Source: Neobacillus mesonae
GTDB taxonomy: Bacteria; Bacillota; Bacilli; Bacillales; Cytobacillaceae
Direction of reading: 5' to 3'
Assembly (NCBI RefSeq): GCF_023715155.1
Contig: NZ_JAMBNQ010000020.1
Location: 1 to 64,000 of the forward strand
DNA: 64,000 bases
Shown here: piece after piece, positions 45,969 through 55,169 of the stretch
Layout of the letters: each line of letters starts with the position of its first letter
Position numbering within the stretch: the stretch's first letter is position 1
Made by a program: the position numbers and the translations under genes
The notes under the pieces: model-generated
Database searches by the model: none
What the model was told of the DNA's origin: nothing
Seen by the model: the letters and a program-made list of their open reading frames with translations, nothing else

Positions 45969-46001
45969 GTATTTTTAACCGAAATATAATCCAAAAATGA
46001 C

Positions 46002-46040
46002 AAAGACATCGAGAGGGAGTCCTCTCGATGTCTTTTGTTG
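46002..46040. terminator. Strong hairpin at the IS right end
   Basis: A 15-bp perfect stem (46002-46016 with 46021-46035, AAAGACATCGAGAGG) and a 4-base loop, with a short T-run on the plus strand. It may end IS transcription or that of trmB. Confidence 0.8.
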
Positions 46041-46083
46041 ACAATCTGAGACAACCCTTTAAAAGAGTTGTCCAACCTTATCC

Positions 46084-46728
46084 TTATTTCGATTGAAATT
46101 TCACTTCACAACGGTAAATACGATTCCCTTTTTCAGAAAACTTCTGTTCATATTCTGTCATGATATTGCCTTCAGAATCACTGTTATGAAGGTCAAGACT
46201 GATAAACTTTAACAGCATTCCATATGCTGAGAAACTCATTAAAGAATATTCAAACAGGCCTTGATTGTCGGTTTTAAAATGAATTTCTCCGCCATCGACC
46301 ATGATTGCTTCATAAAGCCTTAAAAAGTCTTTATAGGTTAATCTTCTTTTTTCATGGCGTGTTTTTGGCCAGGGATCAGAAAAATTCAAATAGACACGAT
46401 CTACATCATTTTTAGCAAAAAACTTTGCTAAATCATTTGCATTCACATTTAACAATTTAAGATTCGGCAGATCTGCCTCGATTAACCTGTCTAAAGCCTT
46501 AATAATGACACTGTCAAACAATTCGATTCCAATGTAATTTATATCAGGATGAGCTTTCGCCATCTCTGTAATAAAGCGGCCTTTGCCGGTTCCTACTTCA
46601 ATATGAAGCGGCTGCTGTCTTTCAAAAGCCTCATTCCATTTTCCTTTATACTCTTCCGGATTTGGAACCACATATTGCGGGTATTCTGCGATTCTTTCCT
46701 TTGCCCAAGGTTTATTTCTAAGTCTCAT
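46084..46728 (-). CDS. trmB: tRNA (guanine-N7)-methyltransferase TrmB
   Basis: A 214-residue SAM-dependent enzyme methylating G46 of tRNA. SAM motif '[17 protein letters not shown]' (~41-57), '[16 protein letters not shown]', the RNA/substrate motif '[22 protein letters not shown]' (~114-135) and '[14 protein letters not shown]' are complete. Start ATG behind AGGAG. The IS remnant lies just downstream and could have displaced its original terminator. Confidence 0.97.
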   Translation of the reverse strand: MRLRNKPWAKERIAEYPQYVVPNPEEYKGKWNEAFERQQPLHIEVGTGKGRFITEMAKAHPDINYIGIELFDSVIIKALDRLIEADLPNLKLLNVNANDLAKFFAKNDVDRVYLNFSDPWPKTRHEKRRLTYKDFLRLYEAIMVDGGEIHFKTDNQGLFEYSLMSFSAYGMLLKFISLDLHNSDSEGNIMTEYEQKFSEKGNRIYRCEVKFQSK

Positions 46729-46805
46729 GCCGGCACTCCTATTTAAATAAATATCGTTTTAAACGATATCATGAAGCAATTTTACTTGCAAGTGTATAAA
46801 CAAAA

Positions 46806-46846
46806 AAAGAATTCACAACCTAAGTGTGAATTCCGTTTTTTATTTT
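46806..46846. terminator. Terminator-like hairpin in the trmB-ytzH divergent gap
   Basis: GAATTCACA/TGTGAATTC stem with T-runs on both strands. It lies upstream of both divergent genes, only about 20 bases before the ytzH start, so it could attenuate ytzH rather than end a gene. Confidence 0.7.
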
Positions 46847-46866
46847 GTTTGAAAGGGTGTTAAAAA

Positions 46867-47145
46867 ATGCCGTTAAGTCATCTTGATCAAGTAACATTAC
46901 TGAAAGATATATTGAATAATCATCAAACAGATTGCTGCGGGTCAACAGCTGAATGTGAACAACTGGAACGATTAGCAAAATCACTGATTGTCAATGCACA
47001 GGTGAATCAAAATGTCAAAAACGTTTTGGAAGATGTTTACAATTATAGTCAACAAGGTGCCCAGACAGCTGACTTGGATCAGCATATTTTAACCAATCAA
47101 GAAAATCTATCTCAATGGGTAAATGATATCGGTCAATATTCATAA
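46867..47145 (+). CDS. ytzH: YtzH-like protein
   Basis: A 92-residue soluble helical protein, 'MPLSHLDQVTLLKDILNNHQTDCCGSTAECEQLERLAKSL...LTNQENLSQWVNDIGQYS'. It contains a Cys-Cys plus Cys pattern in DCCGSTAECEQ. Position between trmB and ytmP and overall sequence fit the YtzH family, of unknown function. It abuts convergent ytmP with no terminator between the stop codons. Confidence 0.85.
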   Translation: MPLSHLDQVTLLKDILNNHQTDCCGSTAECEQLERLAKSLIVNAQVNQNVKNVLEDVYNYSQQGAQTADLDQHILTNQENLSQWVNDIGQYS

Positions 47146-47922
47146 TTAAAGGATATCATGTAAAAATTGGATCCATTTATTCATTTCTTCTAATTTATGC
47201 TTGTCTTTATGAAATTGAATAGATGAAATAGTTTGAAGAACAACATACCATTTCATTCTTAGACGTAAATCGTCGGTAAGCTCTTCTCCATACATCAAGA
47301 GCCAGTCCTGCCAATTCTCTTCAGGAATGTACCAATATAAAAGCATTCCAAGGTCAATGGCGGGGTCAGCAATTGCGGCCCCGTCCCAATCTATTAAATA
47401 CAACTGGTTATCCTCCGTAAGCAGCCAGTTGTTATGATTAACATCTCCATGGCAAACAACTTTTTCATCACTATGGACATTTTTAGCTTCCTGATTTAAA
47501 AAGTTCAATGCATTTCTTACTTCTGGCAAAGAAAGAGTTTCTTTGTCTACTTTCTTAATCATGGATTCAAAAATCATTTCGGGATTTAAAGGAGACTTTT
47601 CAAGCCGGCTGAGCAGGCCAAGCATCGGTTCTGAACGGTGAATTTTCTTTAACAGCCTGGCAACAAGCTCATGATTCATCTCCGCCGGCTTTAATTCTCG
47701 CCCTTCCAGCCATTGCTGTGCAGTAATGACATCCCCATTTTCCAATCGTTTTGTCCATACAAGTTTTGGAACAATCCCTTCAGCTGACAATACCGCTAAA
47801 AAGGGGGAAGAATTCCGTTTAAGAAACAGACTTTGGTCCTCAAACTTTGCATAAAAAGCCTCACCCGTAGCACCGCCAGCAGGAGCAATCTCCCACTCTT
47901 GTCCTAATATATGATCCAACAT
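47146..47922 (-). CDS. ytmP: Phosphotransferase (APH/choline kinase family) YtmP
   Basis: A 258-residue small-molecule kinase-like protein. The catalytic loop is 'VVCHGDVNHNNWLL' (HGDxxxxN, ~155-168) and the metal site 'LIDWDGAAIADPAIDLGMLL' (DxD-type, ~178-197). An N-terminal 'GGATGEAFYAKF...LFLKRNSSPFL' supplies the nucleotide-binding lysine. Key residues are intact. Family members phosphorylate aminoglycosides, choline or other small alcohols; no substrate is apparent. Start ATG behind GAAGGTG. Confidence 0.9.
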   Translation of the reverse strand: MLDHILGQEWEIAPAGGATGEAFYAKFEDQSLFLKRNSSPFLAVLSAEGIVPKLVWTKRLENGDVITAQQWLEGRELKPAEMNHELVARLLKKIHRSEPMLGLLSRLEKSPLNPEMIFESMIKKVDKETLSLPEVRNALNFLNQEAKNVHSDEKVVCHGDVNHNNWLLTEDNQLYLIDWDGAAIADPAIDLGMLLYWYIPEENWQDWLLMYGEELTDDLRLRMKWYVVLQTISSIQFHKDKHKLEEMNKWIQFLHDIL

Positions 47923-48350
47923 TGTTCACCTTCAATTTATGCCGTTCTAATGGTGGACGGCCCCTCCCCTAACCCGTGGAAAGGGAACCTATCTATAACA
48001 ATGGTAAAACCTAGACGTCTTAAGGTTCTACCCTTTACCATAGCCAATTCCATTAAAAAAATTTAAAAAGCATGAGTTTAAATTAAATAAAAAAAAGCTA
48101 TTGATACGTTTTTCTACAATAGCCATCTTCATAAATTTTATCCCCAACTACCTTTTTTCGTCAAGTCATCTTTTTGAACAAAAAGCTCAGGTGCCTAAGG
48201 CAGCCCGGCCAGCGTATGACAATCTCGCAGAATGCCGCTGCAAATAGTTATTTTCTGCTGGCGTGCGTCGAGGTGAACATCCCTTCGTCGAATCGCAATG
48301 CTGCAGGAGAAAGGCTGCAGTTTTTAATGATACCAAGTTTAGTTTTGACC
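47923..48350. other. 428-bp intergenic region with GC-rich structured core
   Basis: No convincing gene. 47955-48050 has weak inverted repeats around ACCTAGACGTC. 48180-48340 is GC-richer, with CCTAAGGCAGCCCGGCC, GCCGCTGCAAATAG and a final CTGCA/TGCAG hairpin followed by TTTTT on the plus strand (48301-48327). That layout would suit a small RNA or mobile-element relic, but I match it to no known RNA family. The 66-codon frame across it has atypical composition. Confidence 0.35.
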
Positions 48351-50504
48351 CTAAGAGCTAGGCGCTTGAGCTGATTTCAAGAATACATTGAGTGAAATAG
48401 GTGTAATTGATATATTACCATGATAAACATCACCTGTCGTTTTTTTGCCAGCATAATGTTGATTTGCTAAAACTGACCATTCCCCCTCCGGCAGTAAAAT
48501 AGAAAGGTTTTTTGGAGCAGGATTAATAACAAATAATAGAATGTTATCATCTGATTTCATCGTGTATCCTAAAAGCGGAGCAGCCAATGGATGGGACTGA
48601 ATGTTCGCTCTAATTTCAGCCGCCGTCCGAAAGCGAAAACAAGAGTAAGCCTTTCGAATTTGAATAAGACCTTTTACATACTCAATATTTTCTTTAAATT
48701 GGATTTTCCGCCCCCAATCCAGCTGGTTGATGGTATCCGAAGAACGATAGCTGTTTCCATTTCCTTGTTTGCTTCTAAAAAACTCCTGTCCGCTGTGAAG
48801 AAAAGGAATACCCTGTGAAAGGATCACAATACCTGTTGCAAGCACATGGTATTTCCGTAACAATTCTTCATCCTCATCCTTAAAGCAGAGCTTAAGTTTA
48901 TCCCATAATGTATGGTTATCATGACATTCAACATAATTCACTGATTGTGCAGGCCCATCAAACAGTCCTTTGCTATCCTGATTAAATCCGATGCTGCCGA
49001 GTATAGATTCAAATGCCGCAAGACGGTAAAGGTCATTTCCCAAGGCATATCCTTTATCATATAGATTAAATGTGCTGCCTTTAATATGATCCCGGAATTG
49101 ATCATTAAATTGACCAATTTCCGGCAGTTTCTTTTGATTAGCAATAATCGATTTTTGCTTAAAAGGGAGAGGAGTATTAAGATTCCAGCCCTCACCAATG
49201 ATAAGAATATTTTTATCAATCGAATGACAGACATTTTTCACTTCGTTCATGGTTTGGACATCCACAATCCCCATTAAATCAAAACGAAATCCATCAATAT
49301 GATATTCTTCCACCCAATATTTCACAGAATCTAGAATAAACTTACGCACCATACGTCTTTCAGATGCAATATCATTTCCGACACCAGTTCCGTTTGACGG
49401 CATGCCCATCTCATTATGACGGAAGTAATAGCCGGGAAGAATTTTTTCAAACGAAGACTTTTCACGACAATAAACATGATTATAAACCACATCCATAATG
49501 ACCCGCAGTCCGGCCTTATGGACTTGGTCTATCAATTGTTTTAATTCAATAATTCTGGAATATGGATTTGCGGGGTCAGTGGAATAACTTCCTTCTGGAG
49601 CATTGTAATGAAGAGGATTATATCCCCAATTATACTCATTATCAGGTGCCAATTCATCCACACCTGCAAAATCATGGAATGGAAGAAATTCAATATGGGT
49701 AACACCTAAATCCTTAACATAAGATAAGCCCGTGGGTTCAGAATCTTTTCCAATTACGTTCAGCTGGCCTGCACCAAGGTATAATCCTTTATTCTTAACA
49801 CCACTTTGGGGGTGAATGGTAAAATCTCTTATATGTGTTTCATATATGATGGCATCAACAGGACTTTCCAGCGGCGGAAGAACTATTTTGGGGCGGTTTG
49901 TTTTCTTCAGATTCACAACTACGCCCTTTTCTCCATTTGCTGTTACAGCCTTTACATAAGGGTCAACTGCCTCCCGCCAAACCTGATTTACTTGAATAAG
50001 AAAACTATATTGGTAATATTCCAAATCACGTGGAACAATTGCAGACCAAACGCCTTTGTCCCCACGCTTGAGTTTTACAATTTCGGAATACTGACTGTCA
50101 GGGGCCCGCAATTTTAATTTTACTTGAGAAGCTGTTGGCGCCCAAATTTTAAAGAGGCTCTGTTCGTGTCGATACGTTACACCTAAATCGGTTCCATCAT
50201 AATAAAACTTTTGATCAAAAGCTTCTGTTCTGATTACTGCACCGATTTGCAGGTCGGTTTTCCCTCCATGTTCATCCATAATCCAATATTGTTTTCCAAA
50301 ACAATATTCCATAGAAAATTCACAAACATACTTATAGCACCCTTCTATTGAAAACCTTTTTAATACTTGCAGCCGGCTCTTACCAGGCCCGTCAGTTATA
50401 TAAAAAGAGGAAGACAACCCTTGATGATATGAAAGGGGAAGAAGGATGGTAATCAAATTCAACTCGTCCAAATAGGCTAGAAAATCCCTCTTAATGGATG
50501 TCAT
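48351..50504 (-). CDS. amyX: Pullulanase type I
   Basis: A 717-residue GH13 debranching enzyme cleaving alpha-1,6 bonds, intracellular (no signal peptide). An N-terminal beta domain and a CBM48-like domain (~85-200) precede the barrel. The pullulanase signature is 'YNWGYNPLHYNAPEGSYS' (291-308). Nucleophile D409 in 'HIDGFRFDLMG', acid/base E438 in 'LIIGEGWN', transition-state D529 in 'ECHDNHTLWD'. The length is one residue from B. subtilis AmyX. Its start overlaps the stop of the lipid-kinase gene by four bases. Confidence 0.97.
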   Translation of the reverse strand: MTSIKRDFLAYLDELNLITILLPLSYHQGLSSSFYITDGPGKSRLQVLKRFSIEGCYKYVCEFSMEYCFGKQYWIMDEHGGKTDLQIGAVIRTEAFDQKFYYDGTDLGVTYRHEQSLFKIWAPTASQVKLKLRAPDSQYSEIVKLKRGDKGVWSAIVPRDLEYYQYSFLIQVNQVWREAVDPYVKAVTANGEKGVVVNLKKTNRPKIVLPPLESPVDAIIYETHIRDFTIHPQSGVKNKGLYLGAGQLNVIGKDSEPTGLSYVKDLGVTHIEFLPFHDFAGVDELAPDNEYNWGYNPLHYNAPEGSYSTDPANPYSRIIELKQLIDQVHKAGLRVIMDVVYNHVYCREKSSFEKILPGYYFRHNEMGMPSNGTGVGNDIASERRMVRKFILDSVKYWVEEYHIDGFRFDLMGIVDVQTMNEVKNVCHSIDKNILIIGEGWNLNTPLPFKQKSIIANQKKLPEIGQFNDQFRDHIKGSTFNLYDKGYALGNDLYRLAAFESILGSIGFNQDSKGLFDGPAQSVNYVECHDNHTLWDKLKLCFKDEDEELLRKYHVLATGIVILSQGIPFLHSGQEFFRSKQGNGNSYRSSDTINQLDWGRKIQFKENIEYVKGLIQIRKAYSCFRFRTAAEIRANIQSHPLAAPLLGYTMKSDDNILLFVINPAPKNLSILLPEGEWSVLANQHYAGKKTTGDVYHGNISITPISLNVFLKSAQAPSS

Positions 50505-51475
50505 TTTAAATCCCTCACTTTTATATCAGCTTCTTTTGAATATCGCAAATAGTCAAGCACCTGTACCGCCTTCACCTGGATATTGATTTTTAATGGAGCC
50601 CTATCAATATGTTCGCCGTCCCCATGTACAAATAAATTTTCGATTGATTGAATCGAAATCATTCTGCCTTGAAAGGTTTTTACTTCCGGAAAGTTTACAT
50701 GCTTTCCCCAAAATACGTTTATAAATAGGAGAAGCAGTTTCCATCTTGATAATCCATGGACCACTATAATATCAAGAAGGCCATCATTAAGGACCGCATC
50801 TGGTGCAATTTTCATCCCGCCCCCATAATACGGCTGATTTGAAACAGTGATAAACCATGTTTGTTTAAATGTATGCTTTCTTCCGTCAATTAATAATTCT
50901 ATTGCCGTTGTTTTGTAAGTAAATAATTCTTTGAGCAAAAAATAAACATATACCAAGCGTCCCAATGATAGTTTATTGAATATCGGCTTGATCCGTGAAT
51001 GATTAACCTGATAGGCAATGAAGGCGTCAAATCCGACCCCCATATTATTAATGAAAAATTCTTCAGTATCGTTCATCATGTTTATTTTCCCGGCATCAAT
51101 GAGGACGGGTTCTGTTTTTGCTAGACAAAGCAGCATTTTTAAAGCCTTGACAGGGTTCTGAGGTATTTTAAATTCCCGGGAAAAATCATTTCCTGAACCT
51201 CCTGGAATAAACCCGAGCACTATATTTTTATGCATCATGATACCATTCATTACTTCATGCAGGGTGCCATCGCCCCCAACAGCTGTCATTATTTTATCCT
51301 CCTGATTTTTATCGGCAATTTGTTCTGCCAGCTTTTTCGCATGACCCGGATATTCTGTAAAAAATGCCTGATAGGAAACTCGTTCAGCCTTTAGTTGAGC
51401 TTCCATTTCCCCCCACACTTTATAGCATTGTCCGTTCCCCGCTTTTGGATTGATGATAAAATATAGACTCCTCAT
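50501..51475 (-). CDS. ytlR: Diacylglycerol/lipid kinase family protein YtlR
   Basis: A 324-residue YegS/DGK-type lipid kinase. 'YFIINPKAGNG' (5-15), 'AVGGDGTLHEVMNGIM' (~64-79) and 'LGFIPGGSGNDFSREF' (~86-101) form the ATP/catalytic core; 'YGGGMKIAPDAVLNDGLLDIIVVHGL' and 'HGDGEHI' complete the fold. The substrate is a lipid by family; which one is not known. Coupled to amyX by a four-base overlap. Confidence 0.9.
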   Translation of the reverse strand: MRSLYFIINPKAGNGQCYKVWGEMEAQLKAERVSYQAFFTEYPGHAKKLAEQIADKNQEDKIMTAVGGDGTLHEVMNGIMMHKNIVLGFIPGGSGNDFSREFKIPQNPVKALKMLLCLAKTEPVLIDAGKINMMNDTEEFFINNMGVGFDAFIAYQVNHSRIKPIFNKLSLGRLVYVYFLLKELFTYKTTAIELLIDGRKHTFKQTWFITVSNQPYYGGGMKIAPDAVLNDGLLDIIVVHGLSRWKLLLLFINVFWGKHVNFPEVKTFQGRMISIQSIENLFVHGDGEHIDRAPLKINIQVKAVQVLDYLRYSKEADIKVRDLK

Positions 51476-51490
51476 AACCCCAGTCCTTCA

Positions 51491-52048
51491 CTATTTTAAT
51501 GTAATGACATTAATGGCTTCGTATTTTGGCAGCTGATCTAAACGTGTTTGATATAATACAATCTCATTTACTGTAAAGGGAAGAGGCTCAAACAAGAATG
51601 GCTCCAGCTTATTTTTTTCAAAGCTGGACACTGAATCCCATTTCCGCGCCAATGTTATATGAGGTCTGAAAGGTCTAGACTCAAGGCTGAACCCTGCTTT
51701 CTCGCAAGCCAAAAATACTTTTTTTCTAATCGATGATAGTTCAGCGCTTTCCATCGTATCCGCCCAAAAAATTCTTGGAGAATCCTTCCTGCCAAATATT
51801 CCAAGCCCATGAATTTTTAATGAAAAGGTCTTTTCATTTTTTAGTCCATCTTCCACAAAACGTACAGCTGCTGTCAGCATGTCCGAATCAGCAGCTCCTA
51901 AAAAAGCAAGTGTAATATGTAAATCCTGATGATATACCCAGCGCTTAAAGGGGAAAGCCTTCTGTAATTTTTCCATTTTTCCCTTCATCACCACTTTTGT
52001 CTCTTCAGAGATTTTGACAGCAAAGAAATAATGGGTGTACTGCATCAT
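51491..52048 (-). CDS. thpR: RNA 2',3'-cyclic phosphodiesterase ThpR (YtlP)
   Basis: A 185-residue 2H phosphoesterase. The two HxT motifs are 'HITLAFLG' (~45-52) and 'HITLARKW' (~133-140). 'THYFFAVKISEETKVVM' and 'FPFKRWVYHQDL' are also typical. The enzyme opens 2',3'-cyclic RNA ends. Two adjacent ATGs (52048 and 52045) are possible starts. Next to ytlR, 15 bases apart, so probably in one operon with ytlR and amyX. Confidence 0.9.
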   Translation of the reverse strand: MMQYTHYFFAVKISEETKVVMKGKMEKLQKAFPFKRWVYHQDLHITLAFLGAADSDMLTAAVRFVEDGLKNEKTFSLKIHGLGIFGRKDSPRIFWADTMESAELSSIRKKVFLACEKAGFSLESRPFRPHITLARKWDSVSSFEKNKLEPFLFEPLPFTVNEIVLYQTRLDQLPKYEAINVITLK

Positions 52049-52107
52049 ATATTCATTCCTTTCCTCAAGTTTATTCTATTTTCACCAAATTGTATGTAAG
52101 AATATTA

Positions 52108-52143
52108 CAAAAAAAGACGTGGATGCTTCTCCGCGTCTTTTCT
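52108..52143 (-). terminator. Terminator after dat
   Basis: AAGACGCGGA/TCCACGTCTT stem followed by a long T-run on the minus strand. Confidence 0.85.
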
Positions 52144-52151
52144 TGCTCCTG

Positions 52152-53006
52152 TTACAGCTTGCCGCATTGTTTTTCAATTTCTTTTCGAAATAGGTCTTGT
52201 ATTTTTTTTGTAACAGGACCCGGCTTCCCGTCCCCGACATTTTTTCCGTCTATCACAACAATCGGAGTCACTTCACTTGTTGTACTGGAAAGGAAAACTT
52301 CATCTGCCTCTTTCAGCTCATCTATTGAAAAAGTCCGCTCCTCTGCGTGGATGTTGTTTTCAATGCAAACTCGCAAAATCACTTCTTTTGTAATCCCTTT
52401 TAAAATCAAATGATTTGATTCATGCGTGACAACTGTACCGTTTTTAACGATAAAAACATTAGAAGAACTGCCTTCTGTCACCTCTTCCCCACGGTGCTGG
52501 ATGGCTTCATAGCAGTCATTTTCCTCTGCTTTTTGTTTGGCCAAAACGTTGCCAAGCAAATTTAGGCTTTTTATATCACAACGGAGCCAGCGAATATCCT
52601 CCGTCAGAATGGTTTTTACACCAGCTGTAAGATTTGTTTTAGGAATCGGATACTCCGATGTATAAGCGGTTAGACATGGAGTCACATCATGTGTTGGAAA
52701 GGCATGATTTCTTGGAGCTGTCCCCCTTGTGATTTGCATATAAATAATCCCTAACCTAAGGCTGTTTCTTTCAATCAGGTCTTTCAGCATGTTTGTTATG
52801 TGTTCAAGAGTATAGGGAAGTTTAATCCCAATACTGTCGGAACTTTTCACGAACCGCTCCATATGCTCTTTCGCAGCGAACATTTTCCCATTATATACTC
52901 GAATAACCTCGTATACTCCATCACCAAATTGATACCCTCTGTCTTCTATGTCTACCAATGCACTAGGCCGATTGATCATCCTGCCGTTTAAGATCGTGTA
53001 CTCCAT
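52152..53006 (-). CDS. dat: D-amino-acid aminotransferase
   Basis: A 284-residue fold-type IV PLP enzyme that makes D-amino acids such as D-glutamate for cell wall. It starts MEYTILNGRMINRPS at 53006 behind GGGAG. The signature 'DRGYQFGDGVYEVIRVYNGKMF' (~22-43), the PLP lysine in 'RWLRCDIKSLNLLGNVLAKQ' (~145), 'VTEGSSSNVFIV' and 'STTSEVTPIVVID' match D-AAT rather than branched-chain enzymes. Length fits. Confidence 0.96.
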   Translation of the reverse strand: MEYTILNGRMINRPSALVDIEDRGYQFGDGVYEVIRVYNGKMFAAKEHMERFVKSSDSIGIKLPYTLEHITNMLKDLIERNSLRLGIIYMQITRGTAPRNHAFPTHDVTPCLTAYTSEYPIPKTNLTAGVKTILTEDIRWLRCDIKSLNLLGNVLAKQKAEENDCYEAIQHRGEEVTEGSSSNVFIVKNGTVVTHESNHLILKGITKEVILRVCIENNIHAEERTFSIDELKEADEVFLSSTTSEVTPIVVIDGKNVGDGKPGPVTKKIQDLFRKEIEKQCGKL

Positions 53007-53396
53007 GTTTCTCATCTCCCAATTAATCTTTATTAACTACATTATTTTTATTTCGGAAAAATTTACCATAATATTTAACTGAAGATTCTAATATTTTATC
53101 ATAATCCGTGCACCATAGACCATACCTTATAGTAAACAGCTGGAAAAAGGAGGTTGATAGTCACTTTTTTTCAAATTAGTGGTAAATTTTTTGTAAACTT
53201 TACTATTACGGTGGAAATTTTCAGAAATTGTGGGTACAATATGGATAGATGTAGACAATCAAGTACTCACATGAACTTTCTTTAAAGGAGATGTCTGCGC
53301 GGAAAAGAAAACTACATATTTGAAGAGTAGTCTTCAAACAGGCTGTCGGTAGAGGGATTAAGCCATAGGTTTGAAAAAAGGATAGGGAGTGGTTCT

Positions 53397-53618
53397 TTGA
53401 AACCTTCAACTAACCGGATGTTAAACCGCATCAAATGTATCTACATGTTTATTCGTAAGAACGGCACTGTTACAACGCAGGAACTTGTAGAGGAATTTGG
53501 TATCACTCCTCGCACGATACAACGAGATTTAAATGTCTTAGCCTATAATGACTTGGTCATGAGCCCAAGCCGCGGAAAATGGACAACAACACGAAAAAAA
53601 GTAAAGATGTCATCGTAA
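53397..53618 (+). CDS. ytzE: DeoR-type HTH regulator YtzE
   Basis: A 73-residue protein consisting almost only of a DeoR winged helix-turn-helix: 'MLNRIKCIYMFIRKNGTVTTQELVEEFGITPRTIQRDLNVLAYNDLVMSPSRGKW'. It starts with TTG at 53397, 7 bases after AGGGAG. It lacks the sugar-binding domain of full DeoR regulators, as does B. subtilis YtzE. Target unknown. The ~390 bases upstream (53007-53396) hold a TACAAT -10-like box near 53238 and nothing else I can name. Confidence 0.9.
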   Translation: MKPSTNRMLNRIKCIYMFIRKNGTVTTQELVEEFGITPRTIQRDLNVLAYNDLVMSPSRGKWTTTRKKVKMSS

Positions 53619-53637
53619 ATATTAATATTAGTATAGT

Positions 53638-53670
53638 TTAGCACGCTGATTACAGCGTGCTATTTTATGT
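53638..53670 (+). terminator. Terminator after ytzE
   Basis: GCACGCTG/CAGCGTGC stem followed by TATTTTAT. Confidence 0.85.
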
Positions 53671-53784
53671 TTATAACGGCTTCGACTCTAATAAAACCAA
53701 TTGACAAATAGACAAAAAATGATATATTAGTATAAAATACTTTATTGCTTAAAAGCGTCTAAGCATGGCAGAAAAAGGTGCGAT

Positions 53785-55134
53785 ATGGGACAAAAACAAC
53801 AAGATTTAAACAAAGGATTATTGCCGCGTCATGTACAATTTATAGCATTGGCCGGAATGATTGGCACCGGAATCTTTAAAGGAAGCTCTGATACGCTTCA
53901 TATTGCCGGCCCTAGTGTTATTATTGCTTATTTAATAGGCGGATTATTACTATTCATTATTATGGCAGCATTAGGAGAATTAGCCCTGGCTTATCCTAAC
54001 CACAATGTACAGCATTTAGTGAACAGGGCATTTGGTTACCGGACTTCCTTCATGGTGGGATGGCTATATTGGATTAACTGGATCATTGTGACGGTTGTAG
54101 AATTATTGGCAGCAGGAAGCTTCCTGCAATTTTGGTTACCGCAAATACCTCTATGGCTATTAAGTTTGATTTGTGGGGTCATTATTATTGGAATCAATCT
54201 ATTCCAAGTAAAATATTATGGCGAACTGGAATTTTGGTTTGCCGGCGTTAAAATACTTGCTTTAACAGCATTTATTGTTTTAGGACTTTTACTCTTGTTA
54301 GGTATTATTCCAAGCGGGATTCAACATCCAATGTCAAACTATACAGCACACGGCGGCTTTTTTCCGAACGGTTTTAGCGGTACATTCAGCGCCTTTTTAG
54401 TGGTTATGTTTTCATATGGAGGTGCTGAATTAATTGGTGTCGCTGTTACCGAAACTAAAGATGCTGAGCGGGTTCTGCCGAAAATTATTAAAAGTGCAGT
54501 TTGGCGGGTAGTCATTTTCTATGTATTTCCTATTCTCATTATTTGTGGAATGATTCCGTGGGATAAGGTTACCGGTGAGGATAGTCCATTCGTGCAGGTA
54601 TTTAGTGTAACAGGTCTCCCGGGTGCAGCTCATATTATGAATTTTGTGCTTTTAACAGCGGTCCTTTCCGCAGCCAATTCAGGGATATACGCCACATCCA
54701 GGACCCTATTTTCAATGGCACAAAGTGGTGTGGCACCCGTAAAGTTAGCCAAATTGTCCCGTAACGGTATTCCGATTGCAGGTCTTATGATTACAAGTAT
54801 ATTTATTTTGGTCGGTGTATTCCTAGCATACTTAACCCCTGAAGAAGTAATCAGCTACTTGATGACAATTCCAGGTTTCACCGTCATGATTATTTGGATG
54901 AGTATTTGTGCGGCACAGTTAAAACTTCGGCCGCATTATCTGAATCAACCTTCCTTTAAAGTAAAATGGTTCCCATACACAACCAGTTTTGCTTTAATCA
55001 CTTTAGGAATTATCTTTTTCGGATTTCTATTTAATCCTAATAATCTAACGGGTACAACAGTAAGTCTTATTGTAATCGGGATTTTAATTCTATTTTCGTT
55101 TATTACTAGAAAAACAAATTCTGCAACAGTATAA
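53785..55134 (+). CDS. Amino acid permease (APC superfamily)
   Basis: A 449-residue membrane transporter with about twelve helices. The N-terminus 'LNKGLLPRHVQFIALAGMIGTGIFKGSSDTLHIAGPSVIIAYLIGGLLL' holds the substrate-site G-x-I-G-T-G-I-F loop of the AAT family; 'ELALAYPNHNVQHLVNRAFGYRTSFMVGWLYWINWIIV' and 'FSYGGAELIGVAVTETKDAERVLPKIIKSAVWRVVIFYV' are also family-typical. The start has AAGGTG upstream. The transported amino acid cannot be inferred. Confidence 0.92.
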   Translation: MGQKQQDLNKGLLPRHVQFIALAGMIGTGIFKGSSDTLHIAGPSVIIAYLIGGLLLFIIMAALGELALAYPNHNVQHLVNRAFGYRTSFMVGWLYWINWIIVTVVELLAAGSFLQFWLPQIPLWLLSLICGVIIIGINLFQVKYYGELEFWFAGVKILALTAFIVLGLLLLLGIIPSGIQHPMSNYTAHGGFFPNGFSGTFSAFLVVMFSYGGAELIGVAVTETKDAERVLPKIIKSAVWRVVIFYVFPILIICGMIPWDKVTGEDSPFVQVFSVTGLPGAAHIMNFVLLTAVLSAANSGIYATSRTLFSMAQSGVAPVKLAKLSRNGIPIAGLMITSIFILVGVFLAYLTPEEVISYLMTIPGFTVMIIWMSICAAQLKLRPHYLNQPSFKVKWFPYTTSFALITLGIIFFGFLFNPNNLTGTTVSLIVIGILILFSFITRKTNSATV

Positions 55135-55162
55135 AAGCCAGCCCCTGTGCTGGCTTTTTCTT
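55132..55162. terminator. Bidirectional terminator, permease / cotJC
   Basis: AAAGCCAGC/GCTGGCTTT stem with T-run between convergent genes. Confidence 0.9.
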
Positions 55163-55169
55163 ATGTCTA

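Larger units (their letters stand above)
44144..46072 (+). mobile_element. Decayed IS1182-like insertion sequence
   Basis: The ends carry related inverted repeats beginning GACAACYCTTTWAAARRGTT (44144 onward, and the reverse complement of the sequence up to 46072). Inside lie a broken IS1182-family transposase, inward-facing copies of the GTTGATT...ATCAAC repeat near each end, and a 358-bp miniature element. The whole span is about 1.93 kb, which fits IS1182 after internal deletions. No target duplication could be defined with confidence. Confidence 0.7.

Noticed and set aside
45720-45989. 89-residue plus-strand protein
   Set aside because: Out-of-frame reading of the transposase end continuing into the intergenic repeat.
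48174-48374. 66-residue plus-strand protein
   Set aside because: No ribosome site, odd composition, overlaps the end of amyX.
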